This document shows, in pieces, positions 24,524 to 31,986 of a stretch of 64,000 nt of DNA. Under the pieces are notes generated by a model, which was not told the DNA's origin, ran no database searches, and was given only the letters and a program-made list of their open reading frames with translations. Numbering within the stretch: the first letter of the stretch is position 1; every line of letters starts with the position of its first letter. The translations under genes were made by a program, and so were the position numbers. This stretch comes from Mobilicoccus pelagius NBRC 104925 (GTDB lineage Bacteria > Actinomycetota > Actinomycetes > Actinomycetales > Dermatophilaceae). The stretch is taken from NCBI RefSeq assembly GCF_000247995.1, contig NZ_BAFE01000073.1, forward strand, positions 62,001-126,000, in the 5' to 3' direction.

Positions 24524-25563
24524 CAGACGCGCCGGGTGTAGGCCGAGGGGCCCATGAGGGCACCGGTCATCGGGACGTCGAGCATGTTCTTCAGGCCCGG
24601 GGAAGCCTCGACGACGCGTGGCACGACGTTGACGGCGATGGCCTGCGTCGCCTTGCCGCCCGCGTACTCGGGGTTGATCTGCATCGACACCTCGGGGGTG
24701 CCGTGGATCGTGATGTAGTCGCCCGTGCCCTGGCCCTCGAGCTCGGGGAGGACCTGCTGGGGGTGGACGAGGGTGAGGACGACCTCATCGCCGCGGTATC
24801 CGAGGAGGGTCTGCTTGCAGCCCGCGACCATGCCCGGCTCGATCGTGATGTGCTCGGTCTCGCGCTTGACGGTCGAGACGATCGGCTCGCGCTTCTGCTC
24901 GATGCGGTCGATGCCGAGGCCGAGGGCGTCGCTGATCATCCGCGCCGACTCGGGGAAGCCGATGTGGCCGTCGACGGTGCCGTCCTCGACGCCCTTGCGG
25001 AACTCCTCCTCCGACAGGCCGACGCCCTGCGTACGCATGACGGTGGGGCCGTAGGGCGAGAGGTCGTTGACGCGGGTGGCCTCGATCGAGGTGACTTCGA
25101 GGCAGCCGGCGGTGAGGGCGACGACGAGGGTGTCCATCGACAGGCCCGGGTTGACGCCGGTGCCGATGATCGAGACGCCGTTCTTCTTCGCGAGCTCGTC
25201 GAGCTCCTCCGCGATCTCGGGCGACTGGGCCTCGGGCGAGGCCATCTCCTCGGCGATCGAGACGCAGTTGATGCCCGCCTCGAGGATCGTGCGCAGGTCG
25301 CCGATCTGCTCCTTGACCCAGGACGTCGTCGCGATGACGACGCAGTCGACCTTCTCGGGGTCGAGGACGGAGGCGGGGTCGTCGGTGACGTCCACACCAA
25401 GGTCGGCGTCGATGCCGAGCACCTCACCGAGGGGACGACCGACGTACTCGGGGCGGGTGTCGATGCCGCCGACGAGCTGCATCCCCTCCTTGGAGGCCAC
25501 GAGGCGGGCCATGCCGCTCCCCATCGCACCGAGACCCCACTGGACGACGCGCAACGTTGACAT
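24523..25563 (-). CDS. ord: 2,4-diaminopentanoate dehydrogenase
   Basis: A 346-residue NAD(P)-dependent dehydrogenase with an N-terminal Rossmann motif (WGLGAMGSGMARLV, near residue 9) and a dihydrodipicolinate-reductase-like layout. GTGVNPGLSMDTLV near residue 137 and a C-terminal MTGALMGPSAYTRRV are typical of the ornithine-pathway enzyme. It oxidatively deaminates 2,4-diaminopentanoate to 2-amino-4-oxopentanoate and ammonia. It is the first gene of the operon, and GAGGAG lies seven bases upstream of ATG 25563. Confidence 0.92.
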   Translation of the reverse strand: MSTLRVVQWGLGAMGSGMARLVASKEGMQLVGGIDTRPEYVGRPLGEVLGIDADLGVDVTDDPASVLDPEKVDCVVIATTSWVKEQIGDLRTILEAGINCVSIAEEMASPEAQSPEIAEELDELAKKNGVSIIGTGVNPGLSMDTLVVALTAGCLEVTSIEATRVNDLSPYGPTVMRTQGVGLSEEEFRKGVEDGTVDGHIGFPESARMISDALGLGIDRIEQKREPIVSTVKRETEHITIEPGMVAGCKQTLLGYRGDEVVLTLVHPQQVLPELEGQGTGDYITIHGTPEVSMQINPEYAGGKATQAIAVNVVPRVVEASPGLKNMLDVPMTGALMGPSAYTRRV

Positions 25564-25587
25564 TCCCGTACTCCTCATCGACGGCCA

Positions 25588-25623
25588 CTGTGCACAGCGC
25601 GGCCACGGATCACCACCGTGGCC
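25588..25623 (-). promoter_or_regulatory. Palindrome plus hairpin upstream of the ornithine operon (possible operator)
   Basis: CTGTGCACAG (25588-25597) is a perfect 10-bp palindrome, 24 bases upstream of the ord start codon. Next to it GGCCACGG (25601-25608) pairs with CCGTGGCC (25616-25623). Such symmetry just ahead of a catabolic operon suggests a repressor or activator site, but no regulator gene lies beside it and the motif matches none I know. Confidence 0.35.
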
Positions 25624-25657
25624 ACTCGCTCCCACGGTAGGGCTCGGAACACGGGCT

Positions 25658-25675
25658 GTCCGGGGTTTCCCGGAC
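25658..25675 (-). terminator. Short hairpin after the DUF2520 remnant
   Basis: GTCCGGG (25658-25664) pairs with CCCGGAC (25669-25675) across a 4-base loop. It lies just past the end of the minus-strand remnant gene and would insulate the ornithine operon from it. Confidence 0.45.
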
Positions 25676-25689
25676 TCCGGCGGGGCATG

Positions 25690-26198
25690 TCAGCGGGGCC
25701 CGAGGAGGGCCTCGAGGGAGGCGAAGGTGGCACCGGCGACACCGACTCGGGCGGCGGAGGGCAGCAGGGCGCGTGTCGTCGCCGCGTCGAGGGCGCGGCT
25801 TTCCTCGTCAAGGGCGTCGAGGTGGGCTGCGACGGCGCCGACGTCGCCCCGCACGGCCGGCCCGGTGAGGCAGCCGGGCAGCCCCGCGGCGGCGAGGTCG
25901 TCGACGGTGAGCACGGAGACCCCGGCCGCGTGGGCACGCGCCGTCGTTGTGCGGCGTCCCTCCCCCACAACCCGGGCACGGTGACATGCGGCACCGCGGC
26001 GAGGGCGCGGGCGAGCGAACCGGCGAGGCGGCCGGACCCGACGAGGTCGATCTGCATCCCGGGCGGGCAGGAGGCCGTCGTCGAGGACGTGCTCGCGTGC
26101 GGGCCGGACGGCGGGTCGAGCGGCAGGTCGGGCGGCGGGTCGAGCGGCAGGTCGGAAGGCGGGTCGAGCGGCAGGTCGCGCGGCGTGGACGACGACAC
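25690..26198 (-). pseudogene. Broken Rossmann/DUF2520 protein (frameshift and internal deletion)
   Basis: The minus strand encodes a good N-terminal Rossmann start (MQIDLVGSGRLAGSLARAL at 26057 downward). One reading frame away, it encodes a good C-terminal end of DUF2520 type (CLTGPAVRGDVGAVAAHLDA and on to a stop at 25690). Joining them needs a frameshift in the GACGGCGCG area near 25940-25950. The total is about 120 residues where the intact family has about 280-300, so the middle is missing. Before the Met the frame continues through three copies of an eight-residue PPSDLPLD unit to a possible GTG at 26198. It is probably a decaying gene. A sequencing error would explain the frameshift but not the missing middle. 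Confidence 0.5.
26115..26186. repeat. Three tandem copies of a 24-nt unit
   Basis: GTCGAGCGGCAGGTCGGGCG begins a 24-base unit at 26115, 26139 and 26163, with few differences between copies. The unit length is a multiple of three and on the minus strand encodes PPSDLPLD repeats in the frame of the DUF2520 remnant. Confidence 0.8.
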
Positions 26199-26296
26199 GG
26201 GCAGGACTCCCCCGATGCTCGATGTGGTGCGGCGCGCGGCGGCGGCGGCCAGGGTACGTCGGGACCGTCGTCCCCGGTGCGGAGCCGATCCCGGGA

Positions 26297-26302
26297 TAGC
26301 CT
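26297..26302 (+). promoter_or_regulatory. -10 element of the dihydroxyacetone kinase gene
   Basis: TAGCCT lies 31 bases upstream of the ATG at 26334. This gives a short leader with GGAAGG as ribosome binding site. Confidence 0.45.
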
Positions 26303-26333
26303 GATCGCACCTCCGAGCAGGAAGGCACGTGCG

Positions 26334-28718
26334 ATGCAGAAGATCATCGACGACCCCACCGATCTCGTCCGTGGCGCTCTCACCGGCATGGCCGGGGCAT
26401 ACCCCGAGCTGTCCGTCGACGTGGAGAACGCGATCGTCTACCGGGCCACGCCCAAGGAGCAGGGCAAGGTCTCGCTGCTCTCCGGCGGCGGCTCCGGCCA
26501 TGAGCCCCTCCATGGCGGGTTCGTCGGGTTCGGGATGCTCGACGCCGCCTGTGCGGGAGCGGTGTTCACCTCGCCGGTGCCCGACCAGATCCTCGCCGCG
26601 ACGACGCAGGTCGACCGGGGTGCGGGTGTGCTTCACATCGTCAAGAACTACTCCGGCGACGTCATGAACTTCGAGATGGCCGCGGAGGCCGCCGCCGGTG
26701 TCGAGGTCGCCACGGTGATCACGGCCGACGACGTCGCCGTCGCGGACAGCACGTACAGCACCGGCCGTCGCGGCGTCGGGGTCACCGTGCTGCTCGAGAA
26801 GATCGTCGGCGCCGCCGCGGAGGACGGCCTCGACCTCGAGGAGTGCCGCTCGCTCGCGCAGCGCGTGGCCGACTCCGGCCGCTCCATGGGCGTCGCGCTC
26901 ACCTCGTGCACGGTGCCCGCCGCGGGGCACCCCACGTTCGACCTGCCCGAGGGACGCATGGAGGTCGGCGTCGGCATCCACGGCGAACCCGGCCGCCGCA
27001 CCGACGACCTCGGCACCGCGAGCGAGATCGCCCACGTGCTCGTCGAGCCCATCCTCGCCGACCACGACTTCACCTCCGGCCCCGTGCTCAGCTTCGTCAA
27101 CGGGCTGGGCGGCACTCCCCTGCTCGAGCTCTACAACCTCTCGGCCGAGATCGACGCGCTGCTCGGGGCCGCGGGCGTCGAGGTCGTGCGTCACCTCGTC
27201 GGGCCGTACATCACGAGTCTGGAGATGGCCGGGGCCTCCCTCACCCTCCTCGCCCTCGACGACGAGATGCTGCGCTACTGGGAAGCGCCGGTGAACACCC
27301 CCGGGTTGCGCTGGGGCACACCGGGATCCGCCGACCCGGAGACCTCCACCCGCGCGTCGGACGCCGCCCCTGCCGCAGCGTCGACGCAGGACTCACCGCA
27401 GGCTGACGCGGCCGATGCACAGGCCCGGACGGAGACCGGCGGGACGACTGCGGCACCGAGCGGCCCCCGTCGGGTCGCCACGGGCGCGGAGGGCACGATC
27501 TCCACCGCCACATTCGCGGCCTGGCTGCGGGAGTACGCGCGGCTCGTCGGCGAGAACGAGTCCGTGCTCACCGATCTCGACGCGGCCATCGGCGACGCCG
27601 ACCACGGCGCGAACATGACCCGCGGCATGGCTGCGGTCGTCGCCTACCTCGACGGGCTCGGCGGCGACGACGCCCTCGCCGAGGTCTCCCCCGCGACGAT
27701 GCTCGGCAAGGCCGGGATGACCCTCGTGAGCACGGTCGGTGGCGCCTCCGGCCCGCTCTACGGCACGTTCCTCATGCGCACGGGCCAGGCGTGCGGCGAC
27801 GCACCGGAACTCGACGCCACCACCCTCGCGACGGCGCTGCGGGCCGGGATCGAGGGCGTGCAGGCGCGGGGCAAGGCCACCACCGGGGAGAAGACGATGC
27901 TCGACGCGCTCGTCCCCGCCGTCGAGGCCTTCGACGGTGGGCAGGGCGATCTGGTCGCCGCGCTCGACGCCGCCACCTCGGCCGCGGACGCCGGTCGAGA
28001 CGCCACCACCGACCTGACCGCGACGAAGGGCCGCGCCTCCTACCTCGGCGAGCGGTCCGTCGGTCACCAGGACCCCGGCGCTACCTCGGCTGCGCTGCTG
28101 ATCGCGGCACTACACACCGCGGTCGCGCAGAGCACCGGCACCGCGTCCTCCGCCGAGGCCGCCCCCGCCCCGCAGTCGGAGTCCTCGCCGGAGCAGGTCT
28201 CCGACTCGTCGCCGACGACCTCGGACACGACGACCTCGGCGACCGCGGATGCGGCGGCGACCGCGCCGACGGACTCCCCCACCGGGCCGCAGAACCGAGG
28301 CGTCGGGTTCGTCGTCGTCAGCCACAGCCGACCGCTCGCCGAGGCGGCCGTGGCCCTGGCCGCGGAGACAACGCCGGGCGACCCGGTCACCGTGGAGGTC
28401 GCGGCGGGAACGGCGGACGGTGGTTTCGGCACCGATGCGGTCGCGATCCGGAAGGCGATCGAGCGTGTCGACGCTGCTGCGGGTGGCGGGGTCGTGGTGC
28501 TGCTCGACCTCGGCTCGGCGGTGATGTCGACCGAGACGGCCCTCGACCTGCTCGGCGACGACGTGCGGGGGCGGGTGGCGGTCTCCGCCGGTCCGCTCGT
28601 CGAGGCCCTCGTCGTCGGGGTCGTCCAGGCCTCCGTCGGTGGCGATCTCGAGTCCGTGCGCACGGCCTGCGCCGGTGCCCTCGGCGTCAAGGAGGGGCAG
28701 ATCGCCGACCTCGGCTGA
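26334..28718 (+). CDS. Dihydroxyacetone kinase, DhaK-DhaL-DhaM triple fusion
   Basis: A 794-residue protein joining all three parts of the PTS-dependent dihydroxyacetone kinase. DhaK (residues ~1-335) has GGGSGHEPLHGGF and the substrate-binding His in GIHGEPGRR (near 217). DhaL (~388-600) has the nucleotide/Mg site GDADHGANMTRGM. DhaM (~655-794) is an EIIA-mannose-type phosphocarrier with the probable phospho-His in VVVSHSRPLAEA. The linkers are long and Ala/Ser/Thr/Glu-rich. It would phosphorylate dihydroxyacetone with phosphate from PEP through EI and HPr. These subunits are usually separate genes, and fused DhaK-DhaL enzymes normally use ATP directly. Confidence 0.9.
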   Translation: MQKIIDDPTDLVRGALTGMAGAYPELSVDVENAIVYRATPKEQGKVSLLSGGGSGHEPLHGGFVGFGMLDAACAGAVFTSPVPDQILAATTQVDRGAGVLHIVKNYSGDVMNFEMAAEAAAGVEVATVITADDVAVADSTYSTGRRGVGVTVLLEKIVGAAAEDGLDLEECRSLAQRVADSGRSMGVALTSCTVPAAGHPTFDLPEGRMEVGVGIHGEPGRRTDDLGTASEIAHVLVEPILADHDFTSGPVLSFVNGLGGTPLLELYNLSAEIDALLGAAGVEVVRHLVGPYITSLEMAGASLTLLALDDEMLRYWEAPVNTPGLRWGTPGSADPETSTRASDAAPAAASTQDSPQADAADAQARTETGGTTAAPSGPRRVATGAEGTISTATFAAWLREYARLVGENESVLTDLDAAIGDADHGANMTRGMAAVVAYLDGLGGDDALAEVSPATMLGKAGMTLVSTVGGASGPLYGTFLMRTGQACGDAPELDATTLATALRAGIEGVQARGKATTGEKTMLDALVPAVEAFDGGQGDLVAALDAATSAADAGRDATTDLTATKGRASYLGERSVGHQDPGATSAALLIAALHTAVAQSTGTASSAEAAPAPQSESSPEQVSDSSPTTSDTTTSATADAAATAPTDSPTGPQNRGVGFVVVSHSRPLAEAAVALAAETTPGDPVTVEVAAGTADGGFGTDAVAIRKAIERVDAAAGGGVVVLLDLGSAVMSTETALDLLGDDVRGRVAVSAGPLVEALVVGVVQASVGGDLESVRTACAGALGVKEGQIADLG

Positions 28719-28807
28719 GGGCCCTGCGATGCGGCGGGTGCCGAGACGCGCCCGCCGCGTCGGCGCCCCCCCGGAATAGTGGACGCGTCACTCAGGTTGT
28801 CGGGGTC

Positions 28808-29860
28808 ATGAAGGCGTTCGGATTCCTCAGCTTCGGTCACTACGGCACGGGTTGCGGCCCCGGCGACCCCGATGCGGCGGCGATGCTCCGCGACACCGTC
28901 GAGATCGCCCGGGGCGCGGACGATCTCGGCGTCAACGGCGCGTACGTGCGCGTCCACCACTTCGCCCGCCAGGCGGCCTCGCCGATGCCGTTGCTCGCGG
29001 CCATGGCGGCGAGCACCTCACGCATCGAGGTGGGCACCGGGGTCGTCGACATGCGGTACGAGAACCCGCTGTACCTCGCCGAGGAGGCGGCCGCCCTCGA
29101 CCTCCTCTCCGGCGAACGACTCGCCCTCGGCGTGAGCCGCGGCTCACCCGAGCCGGCACACCGCGGGTGGGAGGCGTTCGGGTACACCGGCTCCACCGAC
29201 CCACGGGGCGTCGACATCGCGCGCGACAAGTTCGACCTGTTTCTCCGCGCGATCGCCGGGGAGCGCCTCGTCGACGCAGACCCCGCGCAGTTCGGGCCCG
29301 GCGTGCGCCTGCGCATCGAGCCGCACAGCCCTGGCCTGACGAGCCGCGTGTGGTGGGGTGCGGGCACCCGCGAGACCGCGGAGTGGGCGGGCCGCACGGG
29401 CGTCAACCTCATGAGTTCGACTCTGCTCACCGAGGCGACGGGGTCGTCCTTCGGCGACCTGCAGGCCGAGCAGATCCGCCGCTATCACGACGCGTTCCGG
29501 GCAGCGGGGCACGATCGCACCCCGCGGGTCTCGGTGAGCCGCAGCGTCTTTCCGATCGTCGACGGTCGAGATGCGCTGTGGGCCCGCATGGCCCGGGGTG
29601 AGGGCGATCAGATCGGCGTCATCGACGGGTTCACCTCGACGTTCGGGCGTACCTACGTCGGTGAACCCGACGCCCTGATCGAGGAGTTGCGCGCGGACGC
29701 GGCCGTCATGGCCGCCGACACGCTCATGCTGACGATCCCCTCCCAGCTCGGGGTGGAGACCAACCTCCGCCTGCTCGGCGCGTTCGCGGAGCACGTCGCC
29801 CCCGCGCTCGGGTGGGAGCCCAACCACTCCGGGCCCGTGACGGGGTACCCGCAGGGGTGA
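28808..29860 (+). CDS. LLM-class flavin-dependent oxidoreductase
   Basis: A 350-residue luciferase-like TIM-barrel protein. FGFLSFGHYG opens strand one, VGTGVVDMRYENPLYLAEEA (near residue 77) matches the family's cofactor-side segment, and ALGVSRGSPEPAHRGW (near 103) follows. Such enzymes use FMN or F420 and act on many substrates, so no reaction is assigned. It lies 89 bases after the dihydroxyacetone kinase gene and 18 bases before the DUF421 gene, so cotranscription with the latter is likely. Confidence 0.8.
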   Translation: MKAFGFLSFGHYGTGCGPGDPDAAAMLRDTVEIARGADDLGVNGAYVRVHHFARQAASPMPLLAAMAASTSRIEVGTGVVDMRYENPLYLAEEAAALDLLSGERLALGVSRGSPEPAHRGWEAFGYTGSTDPRGVDIARDKFDLFLRAIAGERLVDADPAQFGPGVRLRIEPHSPGLTSRVWWGAGTRETAEWAGRTGVNLMSSTLLTEATGSSFGDLQAEQIRRYHDAFRAAGHDRTPRVSVSRSVFPIVDGRDALWARMARGEGDQIGVIDGFTSTFGRTYVGEPDALIEELRADAAVMAADTLMLTIPSQLGVETNLRLLGAFAEHVAPALGWEPNHSGPVTGYPQG

Positions 29861-29878
29861 GGCTGGGAGGATGCGGGC

Positions 29879-30424
29879 ATGGCCGACCTCCTCGCGATCA
29901 CTCCCCTGCAGGCCGCCGCGGTCGTCGTCTCGGCGGCTGGCATGTACGTGGCGTTCCTCGTCCTCGTCCGGGTGTTCGGGGCGCGGGTCCTCGCACGGAT
30001 GTCGACGTTCGACCTCGTCGTCACCCTCATGCTGGGTGCCATCGCGGGTCGCGTCATCCTCGGGGACACCCCCGTGCTCGCGGCCGGGGTGCTCGGCCTC
30101 GGCACGCTCCTCCTCCTCGAGGTCGGCGTCGGACGGCTCCGCACGATCCCCCGGATCCACCGGTGGCTCACGCCCGACCCGATCCTCATCGTCGACCGCG
30201 GCGAGATCGTCGACGAGGGCCTCCGCCGGGCGCACATCACGACCGACGAGGTGCGGGGCGCGCTCCGGACGCACGGCATCCGCCACCTCGACGAGCTCGC
30301 CTACGGGATCTTCGAGCCGACGGGCACGATCAGCCTCCTGCGTGCCGGGCGCGACGTCGACCCGCGGATCCTCGCCGACGTCGTCGACGCGACGGGTCGC
30401 CCCGTCCTCCCGTACGAGGAGTGA
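29879..30424 (+). CDS. DUF421 domain membrane protein
   Basis: A 181-residue protein with three N-terminal membrane segments (residues ~10-28, 38-60, 62-80) including FDLVVTLMLGAIAGR. A soluble C-terminal domain with PDPILIVDRGEIVDEGLRR follows, as in the YetF/YrbG-like DUF421 family of unknown function. It starts at ATG 29879 with GGGAGG upstream, 18 bases after the LLM gene. Confidence 0.8.
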   Translation: MADLLAITPLQAAAVVVSAAGMYVAFLVLVRVFGARVLARMSTFDLVVTLMLGAIAGRVILGDTPVLAAGVLGLGTLLLLEVGVGRLRTIPRIHRWLTPDPILIVDRGEIVDEGLRRAHITTDEVRGALRTHGIRHLDELAYGIFEPTGTISLLRAGRDVDPRILADVVDATGRPVLPYEE

Positions 30425-30551
30425 ACGCGACCGGCGCGTGATCGCGGGCGGCCGCCGAGCCGAAGACGGCACCCGAGCACATCGACCGGGGCCTACGTTC
30501 GACCGCATCCGCGCGTCCCTCACCCCACGTCCCCCGCTCCCCCGACGACGA

Positions 30552-30582
30552 CGGCGCCGGACCCGAGGTGGGTCCGGCGCCG
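30552..30582. terminator. Bidirectional terminator between DUF421 and DUF3817 genes
   Basis: A perfect 13-bp stem (30552-30564 with 30570-30582) and 5-base loop lie between two convergent genes. It probably ends both transcripts, including the long SUF operon. Confidence 0.65.
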
Positions 30583-30603
30583 TGCGAGGTGGGGCGTGTC
30601 GGT

Positions 30604-31107
30604 TCAGGAGAACCATTCCGTCGGCGGACCGGCGGCGAGGAGCCCGGCGAACACGAGCGCGAGGACGACGAGCGTGGCGAGCAGCGCGGGCACCGGGTGA
30701 CGCAGCGCCGTCGCGGCGACCCGCTCGACCGGCCCGGAGGGCTCCTCCTCGAGGAGGCGCCACCGCTGGGCGAGGAGCCCCCGTCGGGCGGCGGACCGCT
30801 CGAACGGGATCGTCGCGTACGGGATCACCGACGAGCCGAGCCCGAGGAGGAGATCCCGCATGCTCCACCGACGGTCGACGGCGACGAGGATCGTCACCGA
30901 GACGTAGGAGAGGAACACGAACCCGTGCACGCCACCGCCGAGGCGCACCCCGAGCTCGGTGACGTGGAGGACGTACTTGAGGAGCATCCCGAGGAGCAGG
31001 AGCGTCCACGTGACGGCCTCGGCGAACGCGAGGTCGCGGTAGAGCCGCTCCGGCCCGCGCGGGCGTCGGGATCCATCGGCGGCGCGGTGCGCGTCGTCGT
31101 GGGGCAT
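30604..31107 (-). CDS. DUF3817 family membrane protein
   Basis: A 167-residue integral membrane protein. The conserved DUF3817 portion (residues ~20-105) contains YRDLAFAEAVTWTLLLLGM and GGGVHGFVFLSYV; a further hydrophobic segment lies near residue 140-158. The function is unknown. It starts seven bases after the sufT stop, so it is the distal member of the suf transcript. A TTG at 31131 overlapping sufT is an alternative start. Confidence 0.75.
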   Translation of the reverse strand: MPHDDAHRAADGSRRPRGPERLYRDLAFAEAVTWTLLLLGMLLKYVLHVTELGVRLGGGVHGFVFLSYVSVTILVAVDRRWSMRDLLLGLGSSVIPYATIPFERSAARRGLLAQRWRLLEEEPSGPVERVAATALRHPVPALLATLVVLALVFAGLLAAGPPTEWFS

Positions 31108-31114
31108 GGGCGTC

Positions 31115-31501
31115 TCAGACGTTGAAGCCAAGCGCGCGGAGCTGCTCCCGGCCGTCGTCGGTGATCTTGTCCGGGCCCCACGGCGGCATCCACACCCAGT
31201 TGATGCGGTGGCCGGTGACGAGGCCCTCGAGCGCCTGCGCCGTCTGGTCCTCGATGACGTCGGTGAGTGGGCAGGCCGCGCTCGTGAGCGTCATGTCGAT
31301 GATCGCCGTGTTCGACGGGTCGACGGTGACGCCGTAGATGAGGCCGAGGTCGACGACGTTGATGCCGAGCTCGGGGTCGACGACGTCGCGCAGCGCCTCC
31401 TCGACGTCCGCGGCGTTGGCCGGTGTCGGGCCCGTGGCCGCGGGGGTCGCCGGAGCCGCGACGGCGTCGCCGGCGGGCGGGGTGGTGAGGTTGTCGGTCA
31501 T
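31115..31501 (-). CDS. sufT: Metal-sulfur cluster assembly factor (SufT, MIP18/DUF59 family)
   Basis: A 128-residue protein: a ~28-residue Ala/Pro/Thr-rich leader, then the MIP18 domain with VVDPELGINVVDLGLIYGV (near residue 40) and the conserved Cys in TSAACPLTD (near 77). It ends in the usual WGPDKITDDGREQLRALG motif. SufT helps iron-sulfur cluster maturation or transfer. Its ATG overlaps the sufU stop (ATGA). Confidence 0.9.
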   Translation of the reverse strand: MTDNLTTPPAGDAVAAPATPAATGPTPANAADVEEALRDVVDPELGINVVDLGLIYGVTVDPSNTAIIDMTLTSAACPLTDVIEDQTAQALEGLVTGHRINWVWMPPWGPDKITDDGREQLRALGFNV

Positions 31502-31986
31502 GCGTCCTCCAAGGGGGCGGCAGAAGTAGAGTCGTCAGAGGTCGTGGTGTCCGCGCCGGCACGGGCGAGGGCGTCGAGCAGGGCCGACCAGCCGAGCAGG
31601 GCGCACTTGACGCGCGCGGGGTACTGGGAGACGCCGGCGAGGGCGACGCCGTCACCGATGACCTCCTCGTCGCCGGGGTCCTGACCCCGGCTCGTGAGCA
31701 TGGCCTTCATCGCCTGGTAGGTCTGCAGGACCTCCTCGATCGGGTACCCGATCGACTCGTCGGCGAGGATCGACGTCGATGCGACGGAGATCGAGCACCC
31801 GAGGGCGTCGTAGCTCACGTCCTCGAGCACCTGGGTGCCGTCCTTCTCCGCGAGGTGGACGCGAAGGGTGATCTCGTCGCCGCAGCTCGTGTTGACATGG
31901 TGCACCTCGGCCTCGTAGGGCTCGCGCAGCCCCGCGTGCTGGGGGCGCTTGCTGTGGTCGAGGATCAGTTCCTGGTAGAGGTCCAT
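31498..31986 (-). CDS. sufU: Iron-sulfur cluster assembly sulfurtransferase SufU
   Basis: A 162-residue SufU/IscU-like protein with the three Cys of the family: NTSCGDEI (near residue 34), DALGCSISVAS (near 60) and RVKCALLGW (near 127). The 18-21-residue insertion typical of SufU before the last Cys is present. It accepts sulfur from SufS using a bound zinc. The ~20 C-terminal residues are Thr/Ser/Asp-rich. The ATG shares one base with the sufS stop (TGATG). Confidence 0.93.
   Translation of the reverse strand: MDLYQELILDHSKRPQHAGLREPYEAEVHHVNTSCGDEITLRVHLAEKDGTQVLEDVSYDALGCSISVASTSILADESIGYPIEEVLQTYQAMKAMLTSRGQDPGDEEVIGDGVALAGVSQYPARVKCALLGWSALLDALARAGADTTTSDDSTSAAPLEDA

Noticed and set aside
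25584-25590. GCCACTG, a core block of cobalamin riboswitches, close to the B12-dependent ornithine operon
   Set aside because: It lies on the plus strand, opposite to the operon, and no B12 box or other conserved blocks accompany it. I see no riboswitch upstream of ord.
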